From positions 1 through 37,850 of the forward strand of contig JANTGK010000011.1 of NCBI GenBank assembly GCA_024762935.1: DNA of 37,850 bases, written 5' to 3'. This document shows, piece after piece, positions 23,263-31,985 of the stretch (position 1 is its first letter; each line of letters starts with the position of its first letter). The DNA comes from Candidatus Peregrinibacteria bacterium (lineage in GTDB: Bacteria > Patescibacteriota > Gracilibacteria > CAIRYL01 > GCA-016699755). The position numbers were made by a program, and so were the translations under genes. The notes beneath the pieces were generated by a model, which was not told where the DNA came from, searched no databases, and saw nothing but the letters and a program-made list of their open reading frames with translations.

Positions 23263-23670
23263 TTAAAAACCTGAAATACTTTTTTGTTTCAGTTTCCTTA
23301 TTTTTTTATTTCCAAATATCGAGCCATACCTCAGCATAGGGCACAGCAATGTATAACCAGAGAATATAGAGAACAATCCCGACAAAAAGGATGATAAATA
23401 CTGTATTAATAATTGTATTTCTTTCTCTTTTACAGCATCATATGTGCAAATTCCTTTTTTTTGAAAATAGAGAATAAGTAAAAGGGGCAAAAAAATAAGT
23501 CCTGCAATACGAAATGCCCACATTTCATTCACCATAAAAACTATCAACAAGACTGGCAGCAAAACTAACACTTGCCAGTCCAAATAAGACGAGAACAAGT
23601 GGCGACAAACAATAAAGAGATACTATCAGGATAGGAATCCAGTGATTTTTAGAATTTCACGAATGTTCAT
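23263..23670 (-). pseudogene. Small membrane protein, frameshifted or degraded
   Basis: The ORF track gives 111 aa (to 23598) starting inside a hydrophobic stretch. Reading upstream in the same frame reaches ATG 23670 (MNIREILKITGFLS), but TGA-TAG interrupts it. Another frame carries the missing hydrophobic run (ILIVSLYCLSPLVLVLFGL) until it stops near where the third part (MWAFRIAGLIFLPLLLILYF) takes over. So at least two shifts are needed for one continuous protein with three to four membrane segments. A broken gene or sequencing errors are both possible. Family not recognised. Confidence 0.35.
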
Positions 23671-23782
23671 GTCTCCATCTTCTCATATTTCATAAAAGAA
23701 ACAGAGGAAATGTTGTAATTCGTACAACAAGTAATCTTTTTTCATGGTGTACTGAATCCCTATGTTAATTTTTTTTTAAATA

Positions 23783-24238
23783 CTATGTATTGGTGTCTTC
23801 AAATAATCCTGAAATTTCTTGTTTAAATTCATCAACATCTTTAAATTTTCGGTACACACTTGCGAATCGAATATATGCAATCTGGTCGAGTTTTTTGAGA
23901 GCCTCCATCACCCTCAATCCAATTTCTTTACTGGTAATCTCTGGTTGGCCAGCCCAGTCTTCTGAAAGTTCTCGGACGACTTCTTTGATTTGATCTTTTG
24001 AAATAGGCCTCTTCCCACATGCAACGGATATGCTTTGTGCGAGTTTTTCAGAAGAGTACTTTTCAGTAATGCCACTGCTTTTTTTTACGAGAAGATTTCC
24101 TGTAGAAATTCGCTCTGTCGTAGAAAATCGAAAACCACATTTATCACATTCACGACGTCGGCGAATAGCTCGTCCTTCTCGTTCAGGGCGAGAATCAATA
24201 ACCTTTGTATCCGAATGATGGCATTTTGGACACAGCAT
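23783..24238 (-). CDS. nrdR: Transcriptional repressor NrdR
   Basis: Zinc-ribbon plus ATP-cone repressor that senses ATP/dATP and controls ribonucleotide reductase genes. Zinc Cys residues at 3, 6, 31 and 34 (MLCPKCHHSD ... CDKCGFRF), then the ATP-cone (VKKSSGITEKYSSEKLAQSI). 151 aa is the usual length. No nrd gene lies in this window. The start ATG is internal to a TATG with no Shine-Dalgarno. Downstream of the pseudouridine synthase gene on the same strand. Confidence 0.95.
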   Translation of the reverse strand: MLCPKCHHSDTKVIDSRPEREGRAIRRRRECDKCGFRFSTTERISTGNLLVKKSSGITEKYSSEKLAQSISVACGKRPISKDQIKEVVRELSEDWAGQPEITSKEIGLRVMEALKKLDQIAYIRFASVYRKFKDVDEFKQEISGLFEDTNT

Positions 24239-24275
24239 AGAGAGAAAAAATATTGGATGACAAAAGGAGTATATC

Positions 24276-25205
24276 CTATTTTTTCATTTTTTCTAAAACC
24301 CCTCGAAGATTTTCTGGAAGAGGGGCATGAATGGTTACTGTTTTTTTTGTTTCTGGGTGAGGAAAAGAAAGGGACTGAGCATGAAGAAACTGACGCTTGA
24401 GTCCGTGGGTTTTTTGAAATACTTTATTATGTGTAAAATCACCATGATGATTATCTCCAACGAGAGGGTTTCCAATAGCTGCAAAATGAGCACGAATTTG
24501 GTGTGTTCGACCTGTTTCTAAGAGAACATCAACAAGACTTGCCTCTGTAAATTCTTTTTGGAGGTGGTAGTGGGTGATGGACTTTTTGCCGGATCCGGAA
24601 ATCATTTTTTTTCCTGACTCCTGTCTCTTGAGAGCAATATTTATTGTTCCATTTTTCTGAGGAAGTTTTCCGAATACAAGGGCAATATACTGTTTCTCAA
24701 AGCATCCTTTCTTGAGACTTTCTAAGAGTTTTCGAACGGTTGAGCCATCTTTTCCCAGTAGAAGAACACCAGATGTGTCTTTGTCGAGGCGGTGGATGAG
24801 CCGGATGATGAGGTTGGGGTACATTGCTGAAGCGAGTTCGATAATACTTCTCCCCGTTGGTACCCCAGTTCCTGGGTGGACAGAAATCCCTGCTGGCTTA
24901 TTTATGGCAACAAGGTTGTCATCTTCAAAAAGAATTGGAAAATTTTTCTGAAGGACTTTTTTTGGAATGGTAATCGGTTTTTTCTCTCCTTCTTTTTTTC
25001 TTGGGCCAGGAATAAAAAATATTCGAACCTCATCTCCTTGGGCAAGAATTTCTTCCCCTTTCGCTCGTTTATTGTTGAGCTTCACTTTCTTTGTCCGTAA
25101 AAAGCGATGAAGAGCAGAAAGACCAATATCTGGAAAAGTTTTTCGCATCCATCTGTGGAGCCTCATTCCTTCATCATCTTTGGAAATTTGAAATATATTA
25201 TTCAT
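24276..25205 (-). CDS. RluA-family 23S rRNA/tRNA pseudouridine synthase
   Basis: Isomerises uridine to pseudouridine in structured RNA. An N-terminal S4 domain (MRLHRWMRKTFPDIGLSALHRFLRTKKVKLN) is followed by the catalytic domain with the motif IHRLDKDTSGVLLL carrying the catalytic Asp, and the family end motif TGRTHQIRAHFAAIGNPLVGD. 309 aa. The S4 domain plus this layout resembles RluC/RluD; the exact target cannot be assigned. Start ATG at 25205, with a possible TATGAT -10 box 11 bases upstream. Divergent from ybaB. Confidence 0.92.
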   Translation of the reverse strand: MNNIFQISKDDEGMRLHRWMRKTFPDIGLSALHRFLRTKKVKLNNKRAKGEEILAQGDEVRIFFIPGPRKKEGEKKPITIPKKVLQKNFPILFEDDNLVAINKPAGISVHPGTGVPTGRSIIELASAMYPNLIIRLIHRLDKDTSGVLLLGKDGSTVRKLLESLKKGCFEKQYIALVFGKLPQKNGTINIALKRQESGKKMISGSGKKSITHYHLQKEFTEASLVDVLLETGRTHQIRAHFAAIGNPLVGDNHHGDFTHNKVFQKTHGLKRQFLHAQSLSFPHPETKKTVTIHAPLPENLRGVLEKMKK

Positions 25206-25282
25206 ATGAGGATACTATCATAAATTTCTATTTCGTCTTTTTTAGAGATTTGGCACAATAGTGTTAGTTTTTTTAAAAAATT

Positions 25283-25579
25283 ATGTTCGGACAAATGAAA
25301 GATCTCTATAAAATGCAGAAACAAGCAAAAGAGATGAAAAAAATGCTGAAGACCATAGAAGTCGAAGCAGAGGAGGACGGAATCCTTGTTGTAGTAAACG
25401 CTTCTCAAGAAGTGATTTCTATCGAAATCGATGATGAAATTCTTAACCCTGGGAATAAAAAAAGGATTGAGAAGGGCATCATGGTTGCTCTCCAACGAGC
25501 CATGAAAAAAAGCCAGGAGATTGCTGCAGAAAAAATGAAGCCTCTTATGGGAGACATGGGTCTGCCTGGTGGTCAGTAA
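25283..25579 (+). CDS. ybaB: YbaB/EbfC-family nucleoid-associated protein
   Basis: Small dimeric DNA-binding protein, 98 aa, commonly next to dnaX/recR; here those neighbours are absent. Typical N-terminal helix (MFGQMKDLYKMQKQAKEMKKML), a central beta sheet (VEAEEDGILVVVNASQEVISIEID), and a C-terminal helix with the usual Gly-rich tail (GDMGLPGGQ). No Shine-Dalgarno. It ends 12 bases before the mltG start, so the two are probably one operon. Confidence 0.9.
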   Translation: MFGQMKDLYKMQKQAKEMKKMLKTIEVEAEEDGILVVVNASQEVISIEIDDEILNPGNKKRIEKGIMVALQRAMKKSQEIAAEKMKPLMGDMGLPGGQ

Positions 25580-25591
25580 TGTTCTTGTTTT

Positions 25592-26617
25592 ATGGATTTT
25601 TACTCTCGCAAGATTGGGCGGAAAAGGAAAATACTAAAGATAGGTTTGGCAGTGGCTATTATTTGTATCTCTGTGCTTCTTGTTCTTCAAGAGGGGTATT
25701 ACCGATATACATTGTATGCCCCCAATCTTTCTTCTGCAGAGCTTACTCCATTTATTATTCAAAAAGGGGAACTCCCCGATCATATTGCACAACGTCTTCA
25801 AAAGGAGGGTCTTATTCAGTCTTCTTGGGTTTTTCTTCGTTATGCAGAGCGGTCGGGAGATGCGCAAAACTTTCAGGCTGGTAAGTTTTACCTTCATGCC
25901 AATATGCCATATTCAGAACTTTCTCATACACTAACGAAGGCTGCTGTTGATGAGGTATCGATTACTCTTTTGGAAGGTTTTACTAATCAAGATATAGATG
26001 ACCTTCTGGTGCATCTTGATTTGGCTGAACCTGGCGAATTTTTAGAATGTGTGCAGACATGTGATTTTAAGAATTACCCTTTTTTACCGAAAGATGTACA
26101 TCTCCGAGAAGGATTTTTCTTTCCGGATACATATTATGTGATTCCAGCACGGTTTAATGTTGAGACTTTTGCAAAACGACTTCTTTCTACTTTTGATCAG
26201 AAAACAAAATCTATTTTTTCTGCCTCAAGTCGAAACGAGTGGGATATCTTAAAAATGGCATCAATTATCGAAAAAGAATCACGGGATGGCGATGAAAGAC
26301 CTATTGTTGCCGGAATCTTGTGGAAACGACTCGATAATGGGTGGATGCTTGGCGCTGATGCTACTACACGTTTTATTACAGGAAAAAAAACAGAAACCCT
26401 GACTGCAGAAGATCTCAGTGATAAAAATCCTTGGAACACAAGAGCAGTAAAGGGTCTTCCTCCAGGAGCGATTTGTAATCCTGGACTTTCGTCTATTTGG
26501 GCCGCAGCTAATCCTGAAGAAACCCAGTACTGGTATTATCTTCATGGGCCTAATGGGGAAATTCACTATGGAATAACCATTGATGATCATTCCGCCAATA
26601 AGGCTGACTACTTGTAG
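25592..26617 (+). CDS. mltG: Endolytic murein transglycosylase MltG (YceG)
   Basis: Membrane-anchored enzyme that cleaves nascent glycan strands and sets their length. Short cytosolic N-terminus, one membrane segment (about 16-35, IGLAVAIICISVLLVLQEGYY), a LysM-like subdomain, then the YceG core: REGFFFPDTYYV, MASIIEKESR with the catalytic Glu, and NPWNTRAVKGLPPGAICNPG. 341 aa is typical. It shows that this lineage builds peptidoglycan. ATG start immediately downstream of ybaB. Confidence 0.94.
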   Translation: MDFYSRKIGRKRKILKIGLAVAIICISVLLVLQEGYYRYTLYAPNLSSAELTPFIIQKGELPDHIAQRLQKEGLIQSSWVFLRYAERSGDAQNFQAGKFYLHANMPYSELSHTLTKAAVDEVSITLLEGFTNQDIDDLLVHLDLAEPGEFLECVQTCDFKNYPFLPKDVHLREGFFFPDTYYVIPARFNVETFAKRLLSTFDQKTKSIFSASSRNEWDILKMASIIEKESRDGDERPIVAGILWKRLDNGWMLGADATTRFITGKKTETLTAEDLSDKNPWNTRAVKGLPPGAICNPGLSSIWAAANPEETQYWYYLHGPNGEIHYGITIDDHSANKADYL

Positions 26618-26633
26618 GAGTATAACTTTACTG

Positions 26634-27290
26634 CTAAATATCTGCAAAAAATATATGCATATTATTGTGTTTGAGAAGTCTTTTTGCTGGATATTCTTCT
26701 GATGATTTTTTCCCAGTGAAGAGCTCGTCTAAAACCTCTCTTTTTGAAGAGCCTTGTAGTAAGATAATGAGTTTTTTCATACGGAGTATTTCAGGAAAGG
26801 TCATGGTGACTCGTTTTGTAACGGCAAATTGATCTGTTTCCGAAAAGGTGGCAAGGAGTTTTTTTTCTTTTGCAGCAGAAGAGTGAGGAAAAAGTGAGGC
26901 GGTGTGTCCGTCAGGTCCAATTCCTAAGATACCAACATCTATTGCTCCTGCCTTCTGAACAATGGCATTGTATTCCTGTGCTGATTCTTTCCAATGATTG
27001 CTTTTTTCAGTATTCCAAAAGTGAAAGTTGGCCGGAACAGGAAGGTGTTCTCGGATAAGTTTTTGATTTGAATCGGTGTGATCTCGTGGCACAAAACGTT
27101 CATCAACAACAAAAATATCTCCTTTTTTCCAATCAATATTTCTTTTAGAGAGCTCTTCATATACCGGTGCCGGCGTGCTTCCTCCAGAAAGGGCGAGAGA
27201 AAAATGCTCTGGGAGATGAGCAGTAATTTCATCTGCAGCAGCAGAAATCCATTCTTTTTGTGAGGAGTATGAATGAACAGTGGGTATCAT
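26634..27290 (-). CDS. pgl: 6-phosphogluconolactonase
   Basis: Hydrolyses 6-phosphogluconolactone in the oxidative pentose phosphate pathway. NagB/DevB-type fold with LALSGGSTPAPVYEELS, VDERFVPRDHTDSN and the signature GILGIGPDGHTASLFPHS. 218 aa, slightly shorter than usual. Convergent with mltG (16 bases between stops). Upstream is acd on the same strand, with an 82-base gap. zwf and gnd are not in the window. Confidence 0.93.
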   Translation of the reverse strand: MIPTVHSYSSQKEWISAAADEITAHLPEHFSLALSGGSTPAPVYEELSKRNIDWKKGDIFVVDERFVPRDHTDSNQKLIREHLPVPANFHFWNTEKSNHWKESAQEYNAIVQKAGAIDVGILGIGPDGHTASLFPHSSAAKEKKLLATFSETDQFAVTKRVTMTFPEILRMKKLIILLQGSSKREVLDELFTGKKSSEEYPAKRLLKHNNMHIFFADI

Positions 27291-27372
27291 AAATGGTGAA
27301 TATAACTACTGTGGAGTATACTCTTTTTTCGAGAGACAACACCGAGAAAGTGGAGTGAAAAAAAGCTATGAA

Positions 27373-29469
27373 TTACACTATACAATTTACATCGACCGCA
27401 AACGTTCCTCTTCTTGGGCAGACAATAAGGGGGTTAATTTCAAATTCTTGGATTTGTGGGTAGTCCATCATAATTTGCCCTACTCGCTCAATAACCTCAG
27501 CAATATTCTTGATGTCGACTGGCTTCTCTCCTCGAGCCCCTTTTAGGAGTTCAATGGTCTTTATTTCTTCCACCATATGCATTGCCTCATTTTTTGTAAT
27601 GGGGGCGATTCGGAATGTAACATCTTTCAAAATCTCCACATATATTCCTCCGAGTCCAAACATAAGCATATGACCAAATTGAGGGTCTTTTTTTGCACCA
27701 ATGATGACTTCTTTTCCAATGGGAACCATCGGTTCAATAGTGATGCCTTCGATTTTTGCTTTTGGATTATATGTTTTAACATTGTCGAGAATCTCTTGCC
27801 ATGCACTCTTGAGTTCTTTTTCATTCTCAATATCAATACGAATTCCTCCCGCATCTGTTTTGTGGTAAATCTCTGGTGAGGCAATTTTCATAACAACGGG
27901 GTATCCTATTTTTTTTGCAAATTGACATCCTTCTTTTTCAGTTTTTGCGAGTTGCATCTTTGGACACTTAATTCCATATGCATTCATAAGGGTTTCGATT
28001 TCATGGGGAGAAAATCTTTCTCCTGATTTTTTGGAAGCAAAAATGGCGTCAAGTTTTTTTCTTCCGAGGACTTTTTTTTGTACTTCTTTTTTTCGGAGGC
28101 GGTTTTTTTCATGTTTTTTCCATTCTGCATACTGATACATATGGTCCAGTGCGAGAATTGCTCGTGACGGAAAGACAAAGTTTGGAAAATGATTGCGACG
28201 GAAGACAGTATATCCTCGGCGTACGCTTTCTCCTCCCATAAAGACGCTCATAACTGTTTGTTCTGGATACTGATGTGCAAGTGATGTTGTAATTTCTGCT
28301 ACTTTTTTCACTTCTGTCATTATCTGTGGAGTGAGGACAACCAGGAGTGAGTCAATCTCATTACTCTCAAGAAGTGTTTGTGCAGCATGTTGATATCGTT
28401 TTGCGGGGGCGTCTCCGATAACATCTACAGGATTATGGAGTGAGGCTGTTTGTGGAAGACCTTTGCTGAGCTTTTCTTGTGTCTGTTTTGATATATCTGC
28501 AAGTTTTAGAGTTGTGGTGCTCAGGGCATCTGTTGCCATAATTCCTGGTCCACCTGCGTTTGTGATAATACCAACTCTTTTTCCCTTTGGTGGTTGCTGA
28601 GCACTAAAAGCTTTTGCAAAATCAAAGAGCTCCTGTGTTGATTCAGCACGAATGATTCCTGTTTGCTCAAAGGCGGTACTTACAGCAATGTCAGAACCAG
28701 CGAGGGAGCCCGTATGAGAAGATATTGCTTTTGTTCCGGCCTCAGATGTCCCTGATTTGACAATAATAATAGGTTTTTTAAGACTCACTTTTCGAGCTAT
28801 TTTCATAAAATTCTTTCCATCGGCAATGCTCTCTAAGTACATGAGAATGACTTTTGTTTTTGAGTCATTTCCGAGATATTCAAGGAGATCATTCTCTGTT
28901 ACACCTGCTTTATTCCCCATACTGATGATTTTTGAAAATCCGACTCCACTTTCATATGCCCAATCGATAATGGCAACAGCCATAGCACCAGACTGAGAAA
29001 TGAGACTCACATTTCCTTTATTCGGCATTCCCTCAGCAAAAGAGGCATTCATATCGATATCGGTATTTATAATTCCCAAACAGTTGGGACCAATCAGGCA
29101 GATGCCATATTTTTGAATGATATTTTGAAGATCTTTCTCTCGCTGTACTCCTTCTCCTCCAACTTCTTTAAAACCAGCAGAGATAATAGTGATATTCTTA
29201 ATCCCGTGTTTACCACACTCTTGGATTGTTTTATTCACAGTGCTTGCGGGTATTGCTACCAGAACAAGATCAGGGATTTCTGGGAGATTTCTAATACTCG
29301 TGTATGTTTTTAATCCAAGGATTGGTTGTCCTTTTGGATTAACTGGATAGATTTTTCCTTTATACCCGAGGTGTTTGATATTGCTGAGAATATCAAAACC
29401 GAGCTTTCCCGGTGTTGATGATGCTCCAATGAAAGCAATTGATTTCGGAGCGAGTGTAGTTTTGAGCAT
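27373..29469 (-). CDS. ADP-forming acetate-CoA ligase (fused alpha-beta)
   Basis: Converts acetyl-CoA (or other acyl-CoA), ADP and Pi to the acid, CoA and ATP, giving substrate-level ATP in fermenters. Order of domains: CoA-binding Rossmann fold (SIAFIGASSTPGKLGFDIL), CoA-ligase domain with the phospho-His in ISSHTGSLAGSD (about H252), then the ATP-grasp beta domain (GYPVVMKIASPEIYHKTDAGGI; MFGLGGIYVEILKDV). 698 aa, the single-chain form found in many archaea and CPR bacteria. A strong promoter precedes it. Substrate range is not readable from sequence. Confidence 0.93.
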   Translation of the reverse strand: MLKTTLAPKSIAFIGASSTPGKLGFDILSNIKHLGYKGKIYPVNPKGQPILGLKTYTSIRNLPEIPDLVLVAIPASTVNKTIQECGKHGIKNITIISAGFKEVGGEGVQREKDLQNIIQKYGICLIGPNCLGIINTDIDMNASFAEGMPNKGNVSLISQSGAMAVAIIDWAYESGVGFSKIISMGNKAGVTENDLLEYLGNDSKTKVILMYLESIADGKNFMKIARKVSLKKPIIIVKSGTSEAGTKAISSHTGSLAGSDIAVSTAFEQTGIIRAESTQELFDFAKAFSAQQPPKGKRVGIITNAGGPGIMATDALSTTTLKLADISKQTQEKLSKGLPQTASLHNPVDVIGDAPAKRYQHAAQTLLESNEIDSLLVVLTPQIMTEVKKVAEITTSLAHQYPEQTVMSVFMGGESVRRGYTVFRRNHFPNFVFPSRAILALDHMYQYAEWKKHEKNRLRKKEVQKKVLGRKKLDAIFASKKSGERFSPHEIETLMNAYGIKCPKMQLAKTEKEGCQFAKKIGYPVVMKIASPEIYHKTDAGGIRIDIENEKELKSAWQEILDNVKTYNPKAKIEGITIEPMVPIGKEVIIGAKKDPQFGHMLMFGLGGIYVEILKDVTFRIAPITKNEAMHMVEEIKTIELLKGARGEKPVDIKNIAEVIERVGQIMMDYPQIQEFEINPLIVCPRRGTFAVDVNCIV

Positions 29470-29491
29470 GGTATTTTTCTATTTTATGTAT

Positions 29492-29520
29492 ATTATACAC
29501 TTTTTTTAGCATATATACAA
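29492..29520 (-). promoter_or_regulatory. Promoter of the acetate-CoA ligase gene
   Basis: On the minus strand TTGTAT (29520 to 29515), 17-base spacer, perfect TATAAT (29497 to 29492), 22 bases before the ATG. One of the strongest sigma-70-like promoters in the window. Confidence 0.75.
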
Positions 29521-29592
29521 AAGAGAGGATATAGAGTGACAAAAAGAGAAAAATGTACTACTGTTTGATTCGTTTTGGAGTATTTGGAGTAT

Positions 29593-30333
29593 ATGTCAAA
29601 AAAACGTGATGAATTGCGGCTTCTTCTCCTTCAGAATAGGGAAAATGAATTTATCAGGAGAGATGAACAACGAGTCTTTGCATATCACTGTGGCATCAAA
29701 AGAAGTCAGATAGACATTCTGAATGTTTTTGATTCTCCCGATTATCCACTTGATATTCTTGATCAGTATGATGCACTGCTTGTTGGGGGAGCGAGTGAGG
29801 TATCGGTAAGTGAGCCAGAAAAATATCCTTTTCTCGTACGAGAAAAAGAGCTTCTCCTTTCAGCAGCAGAGAAAAATATTCCTGTTTTTGCATCTTGTTT
29901 TGGTTTTCAGCTGGCAGTATTAGCATTTGGAGGGGAAATTATAAAAGACACTCAAGAATATGAGATGGGCACTATTCCTGTTCGAAGGACAGAGGCTTCT
30001 AATAATGATCCTCTTTTTCAGGGTATTCCTTCTCAGTTTTTGGTTGTTTCAGTACATCAAGAAAAGGCACTTTCTGTACCTGATAATTGTGAACTTCTTG
30101 CCTTTACTGATGCCTGTTGCCATGCATTTCGTGTAAAGGAAAAACCTTTCTGGGCTTTTCAATTTCATCCAGAGATTAACCTCGAGACTCTTGTATCATG
30201 GCTAACAATTTATAGTGAAAAATACACAGAAGACAAGGAACATCTTCACAGAACAATCGAAAAATTTACTGATACACCTGATGCTCACCATCTTTTGAAA
30301 AATTTTACAGAGAACGTACTCCTAAAAGAGTAA
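29593..30333 (+). CDS. Class I glutamine amidotransferase-like protein
   Basis: GATase1 domain, 246 aa. Nucleophile elbow FASCFGFQLAVLAFGG with the catalytic Cys, and FQFHPEI carrying His and Glu of the triad, so the enzyme should be active. It is a stand-alone GMP synthase/GuaA-like type of glutaminase or gamma-glutamyl peptidase; no synthase partner is adjacent. The ORF track begins at TTG 29575; ATG 29593 (MSKKRDELRLLLLQNREN) is preferred because GGAG repeats (TTGGAGTAT twice) lie directly before it. Convergent with rnhB with a 4-base gap. Confidence 0.85.
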   Translation: MSKKRDELRLLLLQNRENEFIRRDEQRVFAYHCGIKRSQIDILNVFDSPDYPLDILDQYDALLVGGASEVSVSEPEKYPFLVREKELLLSAAEKNIPVFASCFGFQLAVLAFGGEIIKDTQEYEMGTIPVRRTEASNNDPLFQGIPSQFLVVSVHQEKALSVPDNCELLAFTDACCHAFRVKEKPFWAFQFHPEINLETLVSWLTIYSEKYTEDKEHLHRTIEKFTDTPDAHHLLKNFTENVLLKE

Positions 30334-30337
30334 AAAA

Positions 30338-30928
30338 CTATGAGAACAGTCTTTTTTGTTCCAGGAGAGTTCTGAGGGGGTCAAAACTTTTTCGATGATC
30401 TGGAGTTAATTTTTTTTCTCGGATGAGTGCCATGTGGTGAGCAACACCATATCCCTTGTTTTTTTCAAACTGAAATTCTGGATATTTCTCGGCAAGGAGT
30501 TTCATTTTTTGATCACGGGTCACCTTTGCAACGATGCTAGCAGCCGCAATTTCAGGAAACAGGGAATCTCCTCGAACAAATTCTTCAGATGAAGTCTGAA
30601 AAACAAAATGATCTCGCCCATCAACAAGGAGGTGATCTGGTTTTTTGCGGAGCAAGGAAAGGGCACGGTTCATAGCTAAATGTGTCGCCTTTTTAATGCC
30701 GAATTCATCAATTTCTCTTGCACTTGCTTCTCCATAAGCATATTCACAGGTCTTTATAATCCAGTGAAAGGCCTCTTGTCTCTTTTTTTCTGAAAGTATT
30801 TTTGAGTCTTGAATGAGTGCTTTTGGATACGGTCTTACGAGAATGACAGCTCCGGCAATAACTGGTCCAGCAAGACACCCACGGCCTGCTTCATCGATAC
30901 CAGCAATAATTCGTTGCGATTTTTTCAT
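30338..30928 (-). CDS. rnhB: Ribonuclease HII
   Basis: Removes ribonucleotides and RNA primers from DNA-RNA hybrids. GIDEAGRGCLAGPVIAGAV contains the first catalytic residues (DEAGRG), LVDGRD a middle Asp, and SIVAKVTRDQKM the later motif. 196 aa, the family norm. Divergent from the DUF1858 gene. Identification is clear. Confidence 0.95.
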   Translation of the reverse strand: MKKSQRIIAGIDEAGRGCLAGPVIAGAVILVRPYPKALIQDSKILSEKKRQEAFHWIIKTCEYAYGEASAREIDEFGIKKATHLAMNRALSLLRKKPDHLLVDGRDHFVFQTSSEEFVRGDSLFPEIAAASIVAKVTRDQKMKLLAEKYPEFQFEKNKGYGVAHHMALIREKKLTPDHRKSFDPLRTLLEQKRLFS

Positions 30929-30969
30929 AAAATTTTCATACTCTCTTTCGTCTATTATTTCAAAAAACT

Positions 30970-31224
30970 ATGGGAGAACAAATACTCGTTACTGGCGAGA
31001 TGACTATTCAAGAAATAATTGATTTGTATCCCCTGACAATGGAAGTGTTTGCAGAATGGGGACTCGGCTGTGCAACATGTCATATCGGTGCCATTGAGAC
31101 TCTTGAGGAAGGAGCCCTTGCTCATGGATTTGCCCCCGAAGAAGTAGAGGAAATTATTAGCGATCTCAATGATATTGCCCATGAGTGTAAGCGGCAAGAA
31201 GAGGATAATACGAAAACAAAGTGA
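30970..31224 (+). CDS. DUF1858 small redox-disulfide domain protein
   Basis: 84-aa stand-alone DUF1858 domain: TIQEIIDLYPLTMEVFAEWGLGCATCHIGAIETLEEGA, with the conserved CxxC (CATC) after GLG, then a helical acidic tail (PEEVEEIISDLNDIAHECK). The domain often occurs with hybrid-cluster or other redox proteins and is thought to act in disulfide or metal chemistry. Here there is no such partner. A clear TGA stop. Confidence 0.88.
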   Translation: MGEQILVTGEMTIQEIIDLYPLTMEVFAEWGLGCATCHIGAIETLEEGALAHGFAPEEVEEIISDLNDIAHECKRQEEDNTKTK

Positions 31225-31265
31225 GCACCTGAATTATTTTTCTTGCTCTTGGGTTATAGGAAATT

Positions 31266-31604
31266 TTACTCAATATCAATGACCTCTACCATTGCGCTTG
31301 GTGCATTCTTCTTGACAGATTGAATGCCATTTTCGCACGATGCTCTCGATTCATATGTTTGACTTGTTCCAATAATCTGACCATTTGTGGCACGAAGGTT
31401 GAAGCATGGCTTTCTTCCAGTATTAAGTTTTCGTTCATACAGTTCATCTTTAATAGCATTTTTCTTAACCGATTCAATCCCATTTTCGCATGCAGAGATT
31501 GTTGTATACATTTCACTTTTTATAATGATTTCTCCATTTGTAGCCTTGAGAATAAAGTAATACTGACCATCTTTGGATTTTTTGATTTCAAACTTTCCAA
31601 GCAT
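31266..31604 (-). CDS. Tandem DUF1508 (YegP-type) protein
   Basis: 112 aa with two copies of the ~50-residue DUF1508 fold: GKFEIKKSKDGQYYFILKATNGEIIIKSEMYTTISACENGIESVKKNA and RKPCFNLRATNGQIIGTSQTYESRASCENGIQSVKKNA. This is the usual YegP layout. The function is unknown; some members bind other proteins or respond to stress. Convergent with the DUF1858 gene. Confidence 0.9.
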   Translation of the reverse strand: MLGKFEIKKSKDGQYYFILKATNGEIIIKSEMYTTISACENGIESVKKNAIKDELYERKLNTGRKPCFNLRATNGQIIGTSQTYESRASCENGIQSVKKNAPSAMVEVIDIE

Positions 31605-31708
31605 TATTTTTGGTGAAAGAAAGTAGTTTTATCCTCACCTTTCTTTTTTCAATATGTCAAGAAGAAGCTATTGAAAATAGAGTGTTGATATTGAATAATC
31701 CTCGTCGT

Positions 31709-31784
31709 GTTCCCGTAGCTCAGTGGATAGAGCGTTCGGTTGCGGTCCGAAAGGCCACAGGTTCGACTCCTGTCGGGAACGCCA
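31709..31784 (+). tRNA. tRNA-Arg, anticodon GCG
   Basis: Complete cloverleaf. Acceptor GTTCCCG/CGGGAAC, D stem GCTC/GAGC, anticodon stem TTCGG/CCGAA with loop TTGCGGT, T stem ACAGG/CCTGT with loop TTCGACT, discriminator G, and encoded CCA. A20 in the D loop (AGTGGATA) and C35 are the arginine identity elements. Anticodon GCG reads CGC and, by wobble, CGU. Most bacteria use ACG with inosine here. Confidence 0.93.
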
Positions 31785-31866
31785 GTTTTTATAAAAAGAG
31801 TTTTTCCCTGTTGCTTTTGGTATTTATTTTTCTGTAGACTGGATACTCGAAGCCGTAGATTCGCCT

Positions 31867-31943
31867 GCCCGCGTAGCTCAATTGGATAGAGTACCTGGCT
31901 TCGAACCAGTAGGTTGGGGGTTCGAGTCCCTCCGCGGGCGCCA
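31867..31943 (+). tRNA. tRNA-Arg, anticodon UCG
   Basis: Acceptor GCCCGCG/CGCGGGC, D stem GCTC/GAGT, anticodon loop CTTCGAA giving anticodon TCG, T stem GGGGG/CCCTC, discriminator G and encoded CCA. The first pair of the anticodon stem (C27-T43) is a mismatch. A20 and C35 support arginine. It lies 82 bases after the GCG tRNA gene and reads CGA and CGG, codons used often in this window. Confidence 0.92.
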
Positions 31944-31985
31944 TTTCCTTGAAAATAAAAATCCCATATACATATTTATGAGAAA

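Noticed and set aside
23263-23670. UGA recoding (as in Gracilibacteria) to rescue the broken membrane gene
   Set aside because: The TGA is followed directly by TAG, and TGA ends other genes in this window cleanly.
31610-31837. 75-aa plus-strand ORF over the first tRNA
   Set aside because: It overlaps the tRNA-Arg(GCG) gene and has no coding signature.
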